From Thalassotalea sp. (GTDB lineage Bacteria > Pseudomonadota > Gammaproteobacteria > Enterobacterales > Alteromonadaceae): a DNA stretch of 36,978 nucleotides. The notes beneath the pieces are model-generated. The model was not told the origin of the DNA and did no database searches. It saw nothing but the letters and a program-made list of their open reading frames with translations. Below, piece by piece: positions 17,848 through 26,303 of the stretch (the first letter of the stretch is position 1; each line of letters begins with the position of its first letter). A program made the translations under genes and the position numbers. The stretch is taken from positions 1 to 36,978 of the forward strand of contig JAQWHO010000104.1 in assembly GCA_029249355.1 (NCBI GenBank), written 5' to 3'.

Positions 17848-19176
17848 ATGCTTAGAATAAAAGAAAAAATAGCTTATGGTTTAGGTGATACCGCAAGTAA
17901 TATCATCTTTCAAACCGTGATGATGTTTCTTCTAATATTTTATACTGACGTGGTAGGACTTTCTCCTGCGTTAGTAGGCACGCTATTTTTAGTTGTTCGA
18001 ATATTTGATGCTATTACTGACCCATTAATGGGCGCTATGGCTGATCGCACTAAAACCAAATGGGGACAATTTAGACCTTATTTATTGTGGTTAGCACTAC
18101 CCTTCGGCTTGATCAGTGTCCTCGCGTTTACCACGTTTGATCTTTCTGAAAATGGTAAAATAATCTACGCTTTTGCTTCATATAGCTTACTCATGATTGC
18201 TTACACTGCCATTAATATCCCATACTCTGCTCTGGGCGGTGTACTTACTGCTGAGCCAAAAGAGCGCGTTTCAGTACAATCGTATCGTTTTGTGTTTGGT
18301 ATGCTTGGTGGCTTAATTGTCGCAGCTGGCACAATGCCCTTAGTGGAATATTTTGGCGCAGGCGATAAAGCCTTAGGTTATCAATATACGATGATCGCAA
18401 TGAGTACTTTAGGTGTCGTGCTGTTTTTACTCTGCTTTGCTGGCACTAAAGAGCGTGTGAGCCCTCCTGATGAGCAAAATTCATCTTTTAAGCAAGATTT
18501 AATGTGCTTATGGCAAAATGATCAATGGCGAATCCTTTGCTTAGCGGGTTTATTATTATTAAGTGGTCAAGTATTACGTGGCACACTGGCTGTTTATTAC
18601 GTTAAATATTATTTAATGAGAGCCGACTTGATTACCCCTTTTATGACCTTAGGTATGATTGGTAGTATTCTCGGTTGTGCTTTATCGCAAACTGTCGCAA
18701 AAAAATTCTGTAAAATAAAAGCCTACATTGCGCTGCAATCAATTGCGGCATTCATCTGTATTATTAGTTACTTTGTTGGCCCTACTCAAATAACGTTAGC
18801 ATTGAGTTTATTTTTTCTGTGGAGTTTCTTTTTACAAATGGCCACACCATTACTTTGGGCGAAAATGGCCGATACCATCGATTATGGCCACTGGAAAACA
18901 GGCGTTAGAATAACCGGTATGGTTTATTCAGCCGTTGTTTTCTTTATAAAATTAGGGGTCGCAATTGGTGGAGCACTCGCGGGTTGGTTACTCGCGTATT
19001 ACGGTTATCAAGCTGACATTGAACAAAATGAAACGACCAAGCATGGCATACTCATATCGTTTACGCTTTTCGCCGCATTAGGCTCTATTATGGTTGCCTA
19101 TGTTATGCGTTGGTACACACTTGATACCAATAAAGTGGAAACAATACACAGTGAACTTCAACAAAAAAAATCTTGA
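17848..19176 (+). CDS. GPH-family (MelB/LacS-like) sugar:cation symporter
   Basis: A 442-aa integral inner-membrane protein with about 12 membrane helices. The N-terminal segment EKIAYGLGDTASNIIFQ and IFDAITDPLMGAMADRTKTK (loop 2-3 with the conserved aspartates) are the glycoside-pentoside-hexuronide symporter marks. IPYSALGG lies in the middle and a second MADTIDYGHWKTG motif in the C-terminal half. It probably brings the GH1 substrate, a short beta-glucoside, from periplasm to cytoplasm with H+ or Na+. It follows GH1 in the same direction with an AAGAGAA ribosome site. Confidence 0.92.
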   Translation: MLRIKEKIAYGLGDTASNIIFQTVMMFLLIFYTDVVGLSPALVGTLFLVVRIFDAITDPLMGAMADRTKTKWGQFRPYLLWLALPFGLISVLAFTTFDLSENGKIIYAFASYSLLMIAYTAINIPYSALGGVLTAEPKERVSVQSYRFVFGMLGGLIVAAGTMPLVEYFGAGDKALGYQYTMIAMSTLGVVLFLLCFAGTKERVSPPDEQNSSFKQDLMCLWQNDQWRILCLAGLLLLSGQVLRGTLAVYYVKYYLMRADLITPFMTLGMIGSILGCALSQTVAKKFCKIKAYIALQSIAAFICIISYFVGPTQITLALSLFFLWSFFLQMATPLLWAKMADTIDYGHWKTGVRITGMVYSAVVFFIKLGVAIGGALAGWLLAYYGYQADIEQNETTKHGILISFTLFAALGSIMVAYVMRWYTLDTNKVETIHSELQQKKS

Positions 19177-19495
19177 AATATCAAGTTTTTAGAAATGAGT
19201 ATAAATGTTACGTAGTACTTTTATCCTCATAGCTGAGTTATAGCCAGGTTATAATTAGCGTCATACCTAGAACATGATTTTAACGACATAATGTGATTTT
19301 ATACCCTAGGAAAAACCGCCTTTCTCCCTTGAATAATTTATTATAATAATTGTACATAATTCAATATTCCCCACCTATTAAAAATACAATTAATTTCAAC
19401 TACATACCTATACCAATATTAATATATTCTTAACTTATTGCTAATAATTAAGAGTATAAACTCTAATATAATTGCAAGTTTTTTGTACTTTACTA
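19177..19495. other. Intergenic region between the symporter and the receptor promoter
   Basis: Very AT-rich DNA with no open frame worth calling. A small inverted repeat AGAGT/ACTCT at 19451-19464 is the only structure noted close to the receptor promoter, and no clear terminator for the symporter gene was found. Confidence 0.5.
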
Positions 19496-19524
19496 TTGAC
19501 CTAAATGAAAAACTGACATAATTT
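19496..19524 (+). promoter_or_regulatory. Predicted promoter of the TonB-dependent receptor gene
   Basis: TTGACC (19496-19501), a 17-bp spacer, then TAATTT (19519-19524). The first operator starts 2 bp further on, over the expected transcription start, matching the GH1 promoter design. Confidence 0.7.
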
Positions 19525-19525
19525 A

Positions 19526-19539
19526 TGGAAGCGCTTCCA
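19526..19539. promoter_or_regulatory. LacI-type operator, receptor site 1
   Basis: A perfect TGGAAGCGCTTCCA palindrome, directly downstream of the predicted -10 element. Confidence 0.9.
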
Positions 19540-19568
19540 GATAGCTCGCTTATTTTTTTAAACACCTC

Positions 19569-19582
19569 TGGAAGCGCTTCCA
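19569..19582. promoter_or_regulatory. LacI-type operator, receptor site 2
   Basis: A second perfect TGGAAGCGCTTCCA palindrome, 43 bp centre to centre from site 1 (about four helical turns) and 44 bp before the receptor ATG. Confidence 0.9.
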
Positions 19583-19625
19583 AAAAATATAAAATGGTAT
19601 AACTTAAAATGCCTGGGGAAACTAA

Positions 19626-22607
19626 ATGAAAACGTCAAATTTCAAAAAAACTCAACTCGCTAAAAGCTTGTCGATAATTTTAGGAGCAACGGCTATAACA
19701 CCAGTTTTTGCTGCACAAGAAAATGAAACAGATAATATCGAAGTGATCGAAGTTACGGGTATTCGTAGCAGTATGATCAAATCAATGGATATAAAAAGAA
19801 GTTCTCAAGGTATTGTTGATGCAATCAATGCTGAAGATATTGGTAAATTTCCAGATAGTAACTTAGCCGAGTCTTTGCAACGCATTACGGGTATTTCAAT
19901 AGAAAGATCAAACGGTGAAGGTAGTAAAGTAAGTGCCCGTGGATTTGGTCCTAATCGTAACTTGGTGACATTAAATGGTCGTCAATTACCAACTACGACC
20001 GGCGAACGTTCTTTTGATTTTGCCAACCTTGCGGCTGAAGGTGTGAGCGGTGTACAAGTATATAAAACATCGAAAGCAGATGTTCCTACAGGCGGTATTG
20101 GTGCAACAATCAATATTTCTACTCATAAACCTCTTGATAACCCGGGACAAAAAGCGGTATTTAGTTTAGAAGCTTTAGACGATAAATCAACAAAGAAAGG
20201 TTCTGCAACACCACAACTATCAGGTTTATATTCAAATACTTCTGATGATGGAAAGTTTGGTGTTTCAATTTCAGGAAGTTACTCAGAGCGTGAAAGTGGT
20301 AGTCAACAAGGTAAAACAGCTTTTTGGCGAAGTTTTGCTGGTATTCAAGATACTGATTGGAGTGGTCCTAATGCAGCATGGGGTGGTGTAGCAAAAGATG
20401 CTTCACAAACCAATCGTCCTGGTGACGATGATATTTACTCAGTACCACAAAATACAATTTATAAGTTTGAAGAACAACAACGCAAAAGAAGTAACGCACA
20501 GTTAGTTTTACAATATAAGCCGATTGATAGCGTAACAGCCACATTAGATTATACCTACGTGAAAAAAGAGAATGACACACAATTCAACGATATTTCTGTG
20601 TGGTATAACTTTGGTCCAAGTGAAAATACTTGGAGTGACGGCCCTATTTCATCTCCTCTAATTTATTCTGAAACATTTGATCCAAATAACCCAACTGATT
20701 TAGCCATGGGTGGCGCTGATTACAGTGTGAAAGATGAAACAAAATCTTTAGGTTTAAATATCGAATGGCAGGTTAATGATAGCCTTGCTATGCGTCTTGA
20801 CCATCACGACTCTTCTGCACAAAGTGATCCTAATAGTCCTTTAGGATCAAGTAACTTAATAGGTATGGCGGCATTCGTGCGTACTGCTTCAGCAACTGAT
20901 TACTCCGGTGATATTCCGATGCTTTCAGTAACTGGTGGTAACTCAGTGCAAGCGTCAGACATGATAGTTACAGGTAGTGTATTTACCAATGCCAAAAATC
21001 GTGCTGATGTTGAACAAACTCAATTACACGGTAACTATGTTTTTGAAGAAGCCGGCAGCATTGATTTTGGTATAGCGCTTACAAGTTCAGAAAACCGTCG
21101 TCGTGTTAAAAATGTACAGCGTAATAACTGGGGTGGTGAAGGCACTGCAGGTTCTTTTGATGAATCATTATTCCCTCGAGAAAGTATTCATGACCAATTT
21201 GATAATTTAAGCGGTGGTAATTTCGATGGGTTCAACGGCGATGTTGAAATTTTAGAAAACTATTTTGCGTTTGACTTTAATGGTGTAAGAGAGCGTGCAG
21301 TTGACGTTTTAAGTGTTCAAGCAGCAGCATTAGGTGATTGCGGTAATTCATTCTGTCCATCAAGTGACTACGCTTCAGAAACAGACCAATACACCAAAGA
21401 AGAAATGCAATCGGTTTATTTTCAATATAACTATGATGGCGAAATAGGTGATATGCCCTTCGACGTTCACGTAGGTATTCGTTATGAAGAAACTGATGTA
21501 ACTTCTAGCTCCGCTGTTCCAGGCTTTACCGCTGAACCACGCTGGGAAGGTACAAGTGAAGTTTCATTACTAAGCTCTGGCGCTATCGTTTATGGTACAC
21601 AAGAAGCGAGCTACGATCACACGTTGCCTAGTATCAACTTCAATTTAGAAGTTACCGACGATATCATTTTACGTGCTGCTTTCAGTGAAACTATTGGTCG
21701 CCCACAGTACACAAGCATGATCGGTGGCACCAAATTAAATGCCGGTTCACGTGTTGGTGGTGGTACAGGTTCTACCGGTAATGCTGGTTTATTACCTTTA
21801 GAGTCTAAAAATTTCGATTTGTCAGCAGAATGGTACTATGAAGAAGGCAGTTATGTTTCTTTAGGGTATTTCACTAAAGACGTTAAAAACGATATTTTAA
21901 CAACAACAATTAATACTACAACGGATATTGTGAATCCAGCAGATGGCCCTTATGTAGCTGAAGCAAGAGCAGCGGTTGGCAATGATGGTTTAGCACAGCG
22001 CCAATACATTTTTGATACATATGGCGCAACTGACCCTGAACATGTATTTATGGATAATGGCAACATCATTATTCTAGGCAATGCTGCTACTGATAACTTA
22101 ATGAATTTTGGTATTGATACGCCGCAAAACGTCTCTGGTAAAACAGGTTACGATGGTATCGAATTCGCTGTTCAGCATTTATTTGGCGACAGTGGTTTTG
22201 GTGGTATTGTTAACTACACGAAAACAGATACAGATAATGAACATAATGACTTCTTACTTGACTCACAAGTAGCAGAATTAGGTATTAGTGATTCGGCTAA
22301 CGTAGTTGGTTTTTATGAGAAAGACGGTTTATCCGTTCGAGTAGCTTACAACTGGCGTGATAAATTCATTGTAGCATTAGTTCAAGATGGCGGCGCAGGT
22401 CCTGGCCCACGTTATATTGAAGACTACGCTCAAGTTGATATGACTGTAAGCTACGATGTTCCACAAGTTGAAGGTTTAAACATTTTCTTTAATGCTATTA
22501 ATATAACTGAAGAAAATGCTCGTACTAGTGGACGTGATGAACGCCAAGTTTTAGATTCAATTCAACAAGGCGCTCGCTACTCTTTAGGTGCACGTTACAC
22601 GTTCTAA
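19626..22607 (+). CDS. TonB-dependent outer-membrane receptor for glycans
   Basis: A 993-aa outer-membrane transporter. A signal peptide spans about residues 1-29 (cleavage near PVFA-AQ). A TonB box-like IEVIEVTG follows at about 38-45. The plug domain carries FPDSNLAESLQRITGISIER and SARGFGPNRNLVTLNGRQLP, typical of the large Xanthomonas/Caulobacter-type receptors that import polysaccharide fragments. A long beta-barrel follows, ending in YSLGARYTF with the terminal aromatic residue needed for barrel assembly. It has a strong Shine-Dalgarno (GGGGAAA) and two operators in the promoter. No SusD partner is present, as is normal outside Bacteroidota. The substrate is inferred from the surrounding GH1, GH3 and GH16 genes as a beta-glucan. 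Confidence 0.95.
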   Translation: MKTSNFKKTQLAKSLSIILGATAITPVFAAQENETDNIEVIEVTGIRSSMIKSMDIKRSSQGIVDAINAEDIGKFPDSNLAESLQRITGISIERSNGEGSKVSARGFGPNRNLVTLNGRQLPTTTGERSFDFANLAAEGVSGVQVYKTSKADVPTGGIGATINISTHKPLDNPGQKAVFSLEALDDKSTKKGSATPQLSGLYSNTSDDGKFGVSISGSYSERESGSQQGKTAFWRSFAGIQDTDWSGPNAAWGGVAKDASQTNRPGDDDIYSVPQNTIYKFEEQQRKRSNAQLVLQYKPIDSVTATLDYTYVKKENDTQFNDISVWYNFGPSENTWSDGPISSPLIYSETFDPNNPTDLAMGGADYSVKDETKSLGLNIEWQVNDSLAMRLDHHDSSAQSDPNSPLGSSNLIGMAAFVRTASATDYSGDIPMLSVTGGNSVQASDMIVTGSVFTNAKNRADVEQTQLHGNYVFEEAGSIDFGIALTSSENRRRVKNVQRNNWGGEGTAGSFDESLFPRESIHDQFDNLSGGNFDGFNGDVEILENYFAFDFNGVRERAVDVLSVQAAALGDCGNSFCPSSDYASETDQYTKEEMQSVYFQYNYDGEIGDMPFDVHVGIRYEETDVTSSSAVPGFTAEPRWEGTSEVSLLSSGAIVYGTQEASYDHTLPSINFNLEVTDDIILRAAFSETIGRPQYTSMIGGTKLNAGSRVGGGTGSTGNAGLLPLESKNFDLSAEWYYEEGSYVSLGYFTKDVKNDILTTTINTTTDIVNPADGPYVAEARAAVGNDGLAQRQYIFDTYGATDPEHVFMDNGNIIILGNAATDNLMNFGIDTPQNVSGKTGYDGIEFAVQHLFGDSGFGGIVNYTKTDTDNEHNDFLLDSQVAELGISDSANVVGFYEKDGLSVRVAYNWRDKFIVALVQDGGAGPGPRYIEDYAQVDMTVSYDVPQVEGLNIFFNAINITEENARTSGRDERQVLDSIQQGARYSLGARYTF

Positions 22608-22658
22608 TTATATGAATAACAATTTGTCTCACCATATAGACAATTAGGCTGTAAAAGT

Positions 22659-22693
22659 TAAGGCCGCTAAATTTAATCATTTATGCGGCCTTA
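22659..22693 (+). terminator. Hairpin terminator or attenuator after the receptor gene
   Basis: TAAGGCCGC (22659-22667) pairs perfectly with GCGGCCTTA (22685-22693) around a 17-nt AT-rich loop. The tail is TTATTATTG, weaker than a clean T-tract, so partial readthrough into the halogenase genes is possible. Confidence 0.65.
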
Positions 22694-22882
22694 TTATTGA
22701 ATAAATGATAGTTTTTCTAAAAGATTCTAAAAAAATATACTACCTTTAGTAATAAATTGATGTTTAATACAAACTCCCCCGATAGTTAATGTAATGAACA
22801 AAATGCAGGTTATACTTTTATATTTGTGTATTATTTAGAGTCTTTTAGAAGTACTTTTTTCAGATAAATCTTCGGTAATTAA
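22694..22882. other. Leader region of the halogenase gene cluster with an inverted repeat
   Basis: No LacI-type operator is present. TTCTAAAAGATT (22715-22726) and AGTCTTTTAGAA (22839-22850) form an 11/12 inverted repeat 112 bp apart. No clear promoter is seen. A 14-codon ATG frame at 22794 has no ribosome site and was not called. Confidence 0.4.
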
Positions 22883-24436
22883 ATGCATAAACCATTAAAA
22901 AAAATAGTGATAGTTGGTGGTGGTTCTGCTGGGTGGCTGACAGCAGGTATAATAGCCGCAGAGCATATATCTAACGAAAATTCTGTGGTTGAAATTACCT
23001 TAGTTGAGTCTGCAGATGTTGCACCAGTTGGTGTAGGTGAAGGCACTTGGCCTTCCATGCGAAGTACGTTAAAAAAAATGGGCATTTCTGAAACTGCTTT
23101 CTTCTTATCGTGTGATGCTAGCTTTAAACAGGGTTCAAAGTTTTCACATTGGACAACAAATACCAACGAACACTATTACCACCCTTTTACCCTACCTAAT
23201 GGTTTTAATGACATAAATCTTGCTCCACATTGGCAACCCTATAGAGACAAAATTAGTTTTGCCGATGCTGTTAACGAACAAAGTCATCTAGGTTTACATA
23301 ATCGAGCGCCTAAACAAATATCAACCGCTGAATATGCGTTTAGTGCCAACTATGGTTATCATTTAGACGCAGGAAAATTTGGCCAATTTTTACAAAAGCA
23401 TTGCACTGAAAAATTACACGTTAAGCATATTATTGATCATGTGATAAAGGTTAATTCTGCGGAAAATGGCGATATAGCCTCGATAAGCACCAAGCAGAAT
23501 GGGGAAATTTCAGGTGACTTATTTATTGACTGCACTGGATCTGCGGCTATTTTATTCGCTAAGCATTATAACATTCCATTTGTCAGCAAAAAACAGGTCC
23601 TTTTTAACGATTCAGCCCTCGCCGTACAAGTACAATACCAAAACGATGAAAGCCCAATAGCTTCTTTTACCCATTCAACAGCACAAAAAGCCGGTTGGAT
23701 TTGGGATATAGGCTTACCTTCGCGCCGCGGTGTCGGGTACACTTATTCCAGTTCACATATTAATGATGAAAACGCCGAAAAAGAATTACGAGCATATATT
23801 ACCCCGTCGCTTGGCGAAAAAGCAGCAGACTCAGCGATGATCAGAAAAATTGCGATTAACCCTGGCCATCGAGAAAAATTTTGGCATAAAAACTGTGTTG
23901 CTATTGGCATGTCGGCCGGGTTTATCGAACCTTTAGAAGCTTCGGCATTAGTGCTAATAGAGCTTTCAGCAAAAATGATCAGTGAACAATTACCCGCCAA
24001 CAGACAAACAATGGACATTATTGCTAAGCGTTTTAATGAAAAATTTTTGCATCGTTGGGAAAATATAATTGATTTTCTAAAATTACATTATGCGCTGAGC
24101 AAAAGAAATGACTCATCGTATTGGCTTGATAATCGTGAGAGTTCTACCATACCTGAAACTCTCCAAGAACAACTAACTTTGTGGAAGTATCATTCACCGT
24201 ATAAGTTTGATGCAACACATACTGAGGAAATGTTTCCGTCCGCGAGCTTTCAATATGTACTTTACGGCATGGGATTTATCACTGAACCTCCTCGTAAAAA
24301 AAGCGTAGACCAATCGCAAGAGGCTGAAAAATTATTTAATGAAAACGTTAATCGCACTAAACAACTATTAACGGCGTTACCGACAAATCGTGAATTAATC
24401 AATAAAATTAAACAATATGGCCTACCAAAAATTTAA
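22883..24436 (+). CDS. Flavin-dependent tryptophan-halogenase-family protein 1
   Basis: A 517-aa protein of the FAD-dependent tryptophan halogenase family. FAD-binding GGGSAGW lies at residues 12-18 and GVGEGTWPS at about 50-58. Lys82 in DASFKQGSKF matches the lysine that forms or guides the halogenating species in PrnA/RebH. The WxWxIP motif is altered: W271-I-W273-D-I-G-L-P. The GFIEPLE segment (345-351) is kept. It has no signal peptide, so it is cytoplasmic and needs a flavin reductase, which is not encoded here. It heads a cluster with SapC, a JmjC-type protein, a second halogenase and a DUF6445 protein. Halide and substrate are unknown, and other oxidative chemistry is possible. Confidence 0.85.
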   Translation: MHKPLKKIVIVGGGSAGWLTAGIIAAEHISNENSVVEITLVESADVAPVGVGEGTWPSMRSTLKKMGISETAFFLSCDASFKQGSKFSHWTTNTNEHYYHPFTLPNGFNDINLAPHWQPYRDKISFADAVNEQSHLGLHNRAPKQISTAEYAFSANYGYHLDAGKFGQFLQKHCTEKLHVKHIIDHVIKVNSAENGDIASISTKQNGEISGDLFIDCTGSAAILFAKHYNIPFVSKKQVLFNDSALAVQVQYQNDESPIASFTHSTAQKAGWIWDIGLPSRRGVGYTYSSSHINDENAEKELRAYITPSLGEKAADSAMIRKIAINPGHREKFWHKNCVAIGMSAGFIEPLEASALVLIELSAKMISEQLPANRQTMDIIAKRFNEKFLHRWENIIDFLKLHYALSKRNDSSYWLDNRESSTIPETLQEQLTLWKYHSPYKFDATHTEEMFPSASFQYVLYGMGFITEPPRKKSVDQSQEAEKLFNENVNRTKQLLTALPTNRELINKIKQYGLPKI

Positions 24437-24494
24437 GCCAATATACAATTTAAACACTTTAAAAGTACGTTAAACAACAAATTTGGAAACCCAT

Positions 24495-25223
24495 ATGGCA
24501 AACCATGCATTATTAAACAGTGTCGACCACCAACATTTAAAAGTTATAACTGAACGCTCTGAAGAGTTTGGTGATAACGTTTGGTACACCATGACCTTTC
24601 CTGCAGAGTTTAGATCTGTCCAAGCCTACTACCCTATATTTTTTAATAAAGATCTAAATACTGGTCAGTTTTTTTCTGTGGCATTATTGGGTTTTCAAAA
24701 TAATGAAAACTTGTTTCTATCAAATAAAACATGGGATGCACCTTATATTCCGCTCAGTATCACAAGGCAGCCATTCTTAATTGGCGTACAAAAAGTCGTG
24801 GAAGATGGCGAAGAAAAAGAGCAGAGAGTATTGCATATTGATCTTGATCATCCACGTGTAAATCAAGAAAAAGGCGAAGCACTCTTCTTAGAGTTTGGCG
24901 GTAATTCAGATTATTTGGATAATGCTGCGGATATGCTAGAAGCAATGCATCATGGCATTATTGATAATAAAATATTCATGGAGTTATTAATTGAACACGA
25001 ATTATTAGAACCTTTTACATTAGACATTACTTTAAACGATGAAAGTAATAATCAACTGGTGGGATTCTATACAATTAACGAAGATAAGTTAAAAGAACTA
25101 AGTAGCGAAATTCTAGCAAGCTTGCATTCAAAAGGTTATTTGCAAGCGATTTACATGGCAATTGCTTCACAAGCCAATGTTCGCACGTTAATGAATAAGA
25201 AAAATGCTCTACTTGGTTTGTAA
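24495..25223 (+). CDS. SapC family protein
   Basis: A 242-aa protein resembling the SapC family. The ATG at 24495 has GGAAA at 24485-24489 as ribosome site; a TTG start four codons earlier is less likely. Family-like segments are MTFPAEFRSVQAYYPIFF near the N-terminus and VALLGFQNNENLF, with a conserved acidic C-terminal region around ELLEPF. No signal peptide, membrane helix or catalytic motif is visible. The name comes from a Campylobacter S-layer locus and says little about function here. In proteobacterial glycan loci, SapC-like genes recur next to halogenase-like genes and TonB receptors, so a role in the same unknown process is inferred. Confidence 0.75.
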   Translation: MANHALLNSVDHQHLKVITERSEEFGDNVWYTMTFPAEFRSVQAYYPIFFNKDLNTGQFFSVALLGFQNNENLFLSNKTWDAPYIPLSITRQPFLIGVQKVVEDGEEKEQRVLHIDLDHPRVNQEKGEALFLEFGGNSDYLDNAADMLEAMHHGIIDNKIFMELLIEHELLEPFTLDITLNDESNNQLVGFYTINEDKLKELSSEILASLHSKGYLQAIYMAIASQANVRTLMNKKNALLGL

Positions 25224-25270
25224 CTCTCCACTACTCAAAACCTTCAGTTGCATGATAAAAAGGTAAATCC

Positions 25271-26287
25271 GTGTTAACGATTGATCATAAAGTACAAGAA
25301 ATACATAACTGCCAACCAGGTAAAATACCTGAGTTTGTATTATCTTCTGCTGAACCGATAATTTTGAAAGGGTTTGGGGCAAACTGGCCTGCCGTTATTG
25401 CGGGTAAAGAATCACCAAAATCAGCCGCTAACTACTTAAAAAAGTTTTACACCAATACGCCTGTTACCGCTTACTACGGAGCACCAGAAAACAAAGGTCG
25501 CGTTTTTTATAATGAGAACTTAACAGGGTTCAATTTCAATAGCTCAAAAGCAAGTCTTACTCAGGTATTAGATAAACTGCTTGAACACCTCGATGATCCA
25601 AAACCACCTACCATGTATGTCGGTTCAACAGAAATCAACAATTGGTTACCTGGTTACAATGAAGAAAACAACGCTTCAATTGACACTCTAAAGCCACTCA
25701 CCAGTATTTGGATTGGCAATCAAAGTAAAGTCGCAGCACATTTTGATTTTCCGAATAATTTAGCCTGTTGTGTTGTCGGTCGTCGAAGATTTACATTGTT
25801 TCCGCCAGAACAATTAGTCAATTTATATGTTGGCCCAATGGAGTTCGCCCCTGGTGGGCAAGAAATTAGCTTGGTAGATTTTGACAACCCTGATCTTGAA
25901 AAACACCCTAAATTTGAACAAGCGTTAGCCTCTGCCCAAGTTGCTGAATTAGAAGCCGGTGATGCATTATTTTTGCCTAGCATGTGGTGGCATCATGTAC
26001 AAAGCTTAACGGCATTTAATGTGCTAGTAACACATTGGTGGCGTGATAGTCCGGCCTTTATGGGACGACCAAAAAATGCTCTCGACTTGGCTATTTTAAG
26101 CTTGAAAGATTTACCTTTAGCACAAAGAAAAGCATGGCAAGCACAGTTTAACTATTATATTTTTGAGCATGATCAGGAAGATTTTTCACATATTCCACAA
26201 GCAGCACAAGGCAGATTGTCAAAGCCGCTAGACGAATTAATGGCAAAACAAATTCGCGCTGATTTACTCAATAAATTAAAACGATAA
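25271..26287 (+). CDS. Cupin-like/JmjC-domain protein, putative Fe(II)/2-oxoglutarate oxygenase
   Basis: A 338-aa protein of the cupin_8/JmjC type. The start is GTG with AAAGG about 7 nt upstream. The N-terminal half has the family lead-in EPIILKGFGANWPAV (about 28-42). The iron-binding set is visible as H157-x-D159 (AAHFDFPNN) and a distal His at 241/242 in PSMWWHHV. VVGRRRFTLFPPEQL (168-182) is the typical strand between them. Enzymes of this fold hydroxylate amino-acid side chains of proteins or small molecules. No export signal is seen. The substrate is unknown; the neighbours suggest that it acts with the two halogenases. Confidence 0.8.
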   Translation: MLTIDHKVQEIHNCQPGKIPEFVLSSAEPIILKGFGANWPAVIAGKESPKSAANYLKKFYTNTPVTAYYGAPENKGRVFYNENLTGFNFNSSKASLTQVLDKLLEHLDDPKPPTMYVGSTEINNWLPGYNEENNASIDTLKPLTSIWIGNQSKVAAHFDFPNNLACCVVGRRRFTLFPPEQLVNLYVGPMEFAPGGQEISLVDFDNPDLEKHPKFEQALASAQVAELEAGDALFLPSMWWHHVQSLTAFNVLVTHWWRDSPAFMGRPKNALDLAILSLKDLPLAQRKAWQAQFNYYIFEHDQEDFSHIPQAAQGRLSKPLDELMAKQIRADLLNKLKR

Positions 26288-26303
26288 GAAATAAGGTTTT
26301 ATT

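Noticed and set aside
22794-22838. 14-codon ORF as a modified precursor peptide for the halogenases
   Set aside because: No ribosome site and no leader/core features. A peptide substrate encoded in the gap would have been attractive but is not supported.
24495-25223. SapC-like protein as a structural S-layer protein
   Set aside because: It lacks an export signal and lies inside an enzyme cluster; the family name alone does not justify an S-layer role.
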